Shown here: one piece after another, positions 58,771 to 64,000 of the stretch
Position numbering within the stretch: position 1 is the first letter of the stretch
How the letters are laid out: each line of letters begins with the position of its first letter
DNA from: Strigops habroptila
Taxonomy: Eukaryota; Chordata; Aves; Psittaciformes; Psittacidae
Direction of reading: 5' to 3'
DNA length: 64,000 nucleotides
NCBI RefSeq assembly: GCF_004027225.2
Contig: NC_044282.2
Location: 53,824,593-53,888,592 of the forward strand
Notes under the pieces: generated by a model
Databases searched by the model: none
Seen by the model: only the letters and a program-made list of their open reading frames with translations
Told to the model about the DNA's origin: nothing
Program-made: the position numbers and the translations under genes

Positions 58771-61700
58771 TACATTCTCACCTGGTATAAGCCAGCAGAT
58801 TTCTTTTGCAGTGAGAATTCTGGTGATTTATAAGCAGAAGAGAACTTGGCTGGCTGTTTGTGTTCCCATGCTGTCCTTGTATCGCTGTTTGGACCAGAAA
58901 CATTCATAATCATATTTTCCCGAATTTTAAGATATTATGGATGGCAAAATAGTTGGCAGCTTGGTAAGTGCCATCTATCGCTCCTGTTAGCTTAATGGAA
59001 AAGCTGTTTGACCACACAGAATACTTCACAAAAGCAACAAAATAGAAACTGGTTTAAAATTCCAATGAATTGGGAACAATGACCCCAATCTTCAGAGGTG
59101 CTAAGCATGCGTTCCCTTCAGTGGAAGAGAATAGGGCAGATTTTGAATGAAAAAAACAGTTTCTCTAGGGCTTATTCCTAAAAGGAGCTGAAAATCTCCT
59201 AGGAAGTGAAGAATGCTCTAGATTCCCACTGAATTCTTACAATTCTGTCCTCCTTTCTCTTACATCTTTTAAACAAGTATACAACATTGTGCTTCTAAAT
59301 CTGGAGGCTGGGTTGTTTTTCTCGTCGTAATGAAATGTGGTTTTATTTTTAGTTCAAAATAGTTGCTTTAAAAAAAATGCACTTTATCTGACAAAATGAA
59401 ACTAATAATTTTGTTTGCTGCTAGTATCCTGCAAGCGGTAATGTGAACTGAGGTATCAATTATTTAGTACTATGCAACACTAATATGGATATGGTGATTT
59501 CTCGTTAATACTAACAACTTCAAAACTAATTCTCATTAGCTTGAAATAATTATTTAGCTGCTTAGTAAGTGATTAAATTCAAACAGAAGTGTATTATGTG
59601 TTTACAAAGAATTGGTTGATGTTACAAAATGTTAATGGCTTTATTCCTTAAAACTTATTATTGGATTGGCCCATACTTTTAAGAAATGCTCTTAAAACTG
59701 TGGACCACCTTTTTATTTAGTGTGGAAATGGTGTGCAATTCGGAAAAGCATTGTGGATCTATCAGCTACAAATTAAACAGCAATTGCAAAAATAATAAAC
59801 CCCCAAATAAATCCTAGCAGAAGGTAATTCAGATTTTAATGGAAAAACAAGATTGTTTGCTCATAATTGTTTGGCTAAGACTGTTCATATTTTCCCTTCA
59901 TTTGTATAATTTTGGCATTTAAAGGTTGAGAGTAGAGTAGAAGAAATAAGTCGGTTCACTCATGCAGCTATAGGAGAGGCTAAGACTCCTAAAGCAGACA
60001 TGAAGTTTGGGTGGGACAGTCTCTGGGAGCCCAGGTTTGTCTCAGTGTTTGAAAACTTGAGGCTTTTTGTTGAGGGAGAAGCCTTCTTTTGTGTTTCTTC
60101 GCCTACATTTCAGGTTTTAGGACTAAGTGCTAAGCAGTAATGAAAAGTATTGAGAAGCAAGTGTGAAAATGGAGTGATGAGAAATGTTCTCTCTGCATTT
60201 TAGCTTCTGTCTTGGATGATACACAGGGAGCTTAAGTGAGGAGCTCAAGAGCAGGTGCATGGATGCTGTTTAAGCTTATGTGCCAAAGCATTAAAACTAG
60301 AACTGTTCTTCTCCATAAAGGACAGAAAAAAGAAGGCTCTCCGGCCATAAATTCGCCAGTAAAATGCATGTGCACTGTATCATTTGGTTCAATAAAAAAT
60401 GTGACATGTGGCAAAATTTTAGACAGATAAATGTAATTAACGCTGGAAGGCAGATGGCAAGGAAAAGGGACATGGGCAGAAAAAAATACATAAGGATGAG
60501 ACTCAGTGACAATTTCTAACATTAAAAGTACATTAAGAATTCCATCCTCATAGAGAACTATATTTAAATGCTTCCCTAAACAGAAGAATATGCTGCAGAT
60601 TTTTTATTGAGTTAGAGCCTAGTTTTTCAAATGAGGGTCAGTGTATATTGGTTTATGCATTCACTGTTATACATTGTTATCATCCAAAGTATAAGTTTCA
60701 AGCATTCTGGTGTTAAGAAATGTGTTTTAAGTGTGGCATTTATACCATTTCTTAGAGGTATGATAAGAAGTGTCAGTGCCCTGCATAACAAATCATGTTT
60801 ATGTTACAGTAAAAAATAAACATTTGCATTTCAAACCCACACAAACTGTGGGTAATATGTTAAGGTTCCTCTAAGTCAGCCTTACAAAAAGTTCTGGAGT
60901 CTGCATTCTGAGCAAGGTTACTGTTTTTGAACAACTAACATGTACTTCATTTCACCCTTAGCAACCTATGGTTAAGAGTGTCAAACAGTGGGGGGGTTTC
61001 AGTACTTGGATCTAATGGAGAGATAATGGCAAGGAGTGCATTAGAAAAAGGGAGGAGTGAGGTGGAATTAAACTGGGATTTTAAAAATGGAAAATCAAAG
61101 TATGAGGTTTCAGGCCTGTCAAAATGTTTAATTCTTCTTGTTCAAGCTGCAGATGGTTTGAGTCATCTTGTGCCAGAATTAACTTGGTGACACACTAAAA
61201 TAACCTTTCAGAATTACATTTCCCATATTTTATTCATTGTTGCACTTTAGCTGAACTTATTCTTTGCATGAATAAGGTATTTGAGATCAGATGCCCTCTT
61301 CATACTTGCTTGGTGGGAATTAGAATGTGACTTGTTAAGACCTAAGCCTAATTATGAAAAGGAGGCATGAAATGTTGCTTTTGCTTACAGTGTGTTGTGC
61401 ATCTTCATCTGTCTATGCAAAATACTTATGAAGTGTGCTAAAAATGAAACCCTTGTGTCTACATCATGCAAACAATCTGGAATGCCACCTTCTGTTATAT
61501 AATAAATGCAGGCTTGTCTATAGAGAAGAAAAATAAACCACATGTAAAATTCTTAAAGTTGAACTGTCTATTTAATTTAAGACAAAAGCATCTATTCTAC
61601 CATTTGGATGGTTCTTCAGATCCCAGAGCATTTGACACCAATAAAGTAAAAGTTATGGTGTGGCCACTGGAACAATACCAGAGGTTTGGAGGGTCAAGGT

Positions 61701-64000
61701 ACCAACTAAAAAGCCATGAGCGAATGTCAAGTTGCCTGTTTCAGAGGTGGCATGTTTTATTCCTTCTAGCAGGAGTTCTTTCTGCCTTCCACTAGGCAGT
61801 CAGTTTATACTGCTGACTGGGGCTGTAGAGGGTCCTATGTGGAGCAGAGAGCATTAGAGTAGAACTCTGTGCAAGAACAGAAAGCTGCCCTGTATCTCTG
61901 AGAGACATATTTTGAGCATGTTTTTGACGTTGCTTGAATCAATTTTGTTTAGTATAATGTTTCTCTTTAAAATGGAATGGAGACTTCTCATAAAGATGCA
62001 CAGAAATAACACAATCTGCTTTGAACCCTGATTATTACTGGTTCAAATGGCTGTTAATGAAATAATATGTGCATATATGTTTTCACAATGCACACATCTC
62101 ATTATACAATTAATTCAAAATACAATATTTATCCAATGCAAGCTGCATACATATTCAAGTGGTTTCAGTAAAAAGATTATTCTGAATTTTTAATTAATTT
62201 GTGGGTCTGGTTGGGTTTTTTTTCTATCAAAAAAAGATTCTATGTGCTTCAAACAGAGGATTTTGTTCAAGCAGATGACATCTTTCAAATCAGAAGCAGC
62301 ATTTTAAGTTCAAATGCTACATTTTGGTCTGAGGCAGGTGATTACTTTTATAAATCAGCTGTAAAAGGTAATCCTGAAAGCTCTCCATAAATAATAACCA
62401 AGACTGAAAATTTCTGTGTAGTGTGTGTGTATAATGGGAGGAAAATAGAGTTGAGGGAAATGGAGCTGAGGTTAAATGACTTTCTTCATGTAGCTAAATG
62501 GGTGTTTCTGCCATCGAAATCAAATGAGGGGTATACATATGGAAAGAGGGCAGGATCTGGTACCAGCTTTGCAGATGCTTCAAAAAATTATGCTGAGCAG
62601 CCCAGTCTGTAACAGCTTTTGAACAAAATCTGGAGGAGTGTTCATAACAAGTATAGAGCAATTTACATATTTTTCAGTTGTCAGACACTGTGCGCCACAA
62701 ACTAACAGGGATGACTGGGTAGTATGGAAATCTGCTGCTGAAAAATTGTCCAAATAGATTTCAGTTCAGGATGTTCTCCCGTTATTGTCTGTGACCACTG
62801 TACAAGTAAAACTTTCTTTGGAGCTGGTGAATTGTAAACCTTCACAAAACATTTCTTTACTCCATGCTGTGTTTGCGCGAACATGGAAAATAGTTTAGCA
62901 CAATTAGGTTGCATAGTCGGGAAACAGTAATGCTATTTATTGCATGATTTGGATAAATATTCATGAATCTGCAGTAGTGAAGTCTTGGTTTTTGGGCTGA
63001 TAGAGCCAACAATTGCAAATAGATACAGCTCAAACACCTTTGGAAGTAATTTTTAAATTTTTAGGTAAATAAATTCTCAAATTCTGGACAATGTTTTCTA
63101 TTTTTCCTGTACCAAAATGTTAAGAGCTTATAAATAATTATTAGGCATTGGTCTCATTCAGCATTTGTTTTGAGTAAGTCTGAATAATCTGTAATCCTTC
63201 TGACCACTTCATAAGTGGGCATAAAGGGAAAATTTATTGAATGAAGAATTTTTTTTAGCAAATACTTGTTATTGCTTCTTCAGCATGTATGCTTGTCCTT
63301 GAAATTTAAAGAGAAATATAGTAGTATTGTGTTACCTATCATGTATATCTGGATGAAAGTCAGATTACATGTAAGTGGAATCTTGACATAGCTGTAGAAG
63401 TATAGCTTTATAAAGGGCCCTCAGGAAACAGTTCCCACAAACCCTGGAGAAACTCCTACTACTATTACATTGTACTCTTACACAAAATAGAGTGGTTTCT
63501 CTTTCATTTAATGTCTCGGTATTTTCAGCTTTCCCCTCTTTCTGTCTGGATCCAAGAATTACTCAAAATGCTCACTTTCATTTTGTAGAGATGAAGGAGA
63601 AAAAAAAAAAAAAGCGTCTTTTAGAAGACAGAATGTTTGTTATTATGACTGATGAGAAAATAGAAATTATTTCCCTTGAAAAAAATGTTTAAAAAATAAC
63701 CCTTAATCAAGATGAGAAGACACATCCACAAATTTTTTTGTGATTAAGAATTGATGTAAAATTCCATTTGAGAAAACTGTAGAGGGATTTTTCAACTTTC
63801 CAGCTATGGCCATGGAAGCATTTTGTCAGTTGGGAGAAAGGGAAATGGACAGGAACCTTCCAGAGCAGCATATGGGGTGCCATCATTTTGATTTTTCCTG
63901 AAAGAAAAGTGTTAGAAATTTTTTTCAATGCCAAGTTTCAAACCTGCTGTATTTGTTATTCTTGCAGTCACAGCTGTCCACTCTTAGAATTCCTCCATCA
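58771..64000. other. Gene-desert-like intergenic DNA
   Basis: AT-rich sequence without recognisable genes or transposons. Repeat-free stretches such as 59300-59900 and 62000-62200, rich in TAAT/ATTA-type motifs, could be conserved regulatory DNA, but this needs alignment to other species. Confidence 0.45.

Noticed and set aside
1..64000. CRISPR arrays, operons or bacterial-type systems
   Set aside because: The sequence is vertebrate nuclear DNA. No regularly spaced repeats of CRISPR type exist, and the only tandem array is the LTR minisatellite. I also saw no tRNA or rRNA gene.

Overview
The window looks like nuclear DNA from a bird, probably a member of Neoaves. It is AT-rich and gene-poor. 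It carries many CR1 LINE copies ending in the diagnostic ATTCTATG-type 3' tail, and several LTR sequences that I recognise as typical of neoavian genomes. These assignments come from recognising the sequences, not from a database search.

Only one protein-coding gene can be supported: TDRD15, on the + strand. A CpG island at about 12.1-12.7 kb serves as its promoter and holds a MYB-type site, an inverted pair of CCAAT boxes and a YY1 site. A short non-coding first exon probably ends at 12516. A 1.55-kb intron then leads to one very large coding exon (ATG at 14073, stop at 20102, 2009 codons) encoding eight Tudor repeats. The reading frame stops just after a run of nine A. The -1 frame stays open for 76 more codons and looks protein-like, so the true C-terminus is uncertain. 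Poly(A) signals lie between 20.3 and 22.8 kb.

Upstream (1-12 kb) there is AT-rich intergenic DNA with one 5'-truncated CR1. From 22.8 to 30.7 kb there is intergenic DNA with an old, degenerate + strand CR1 at 24.5-25.5 kb. From 30.7 to 39.7 kb lies a dense transposon cluster: three minus-strand CR1 copies (two with long reverse-transcriptase frames), two short + strand CR1 tails, one minus-strand LTR and one 1.26-kb LTR-like element with an internal 48-bp minisatellite. From 39.7 to 64 kb the window resembles a gene desert, with a diverged duplicated segment (39.9 and 41.9 kb), short CR1 tails, a nested CR1-in-LTR at 57.0-57.7 kb and a GC-rich LTR-like island at 58.1-58.8 kb.

The features most worth checking are the TDRD15 C-terminal frame question, the split of its eight Tudor repeats into Asn-bearing and Asn-lacking classes, a frame-altering mutation shared by two CR1 copies, and the unexplained duplicated segment.
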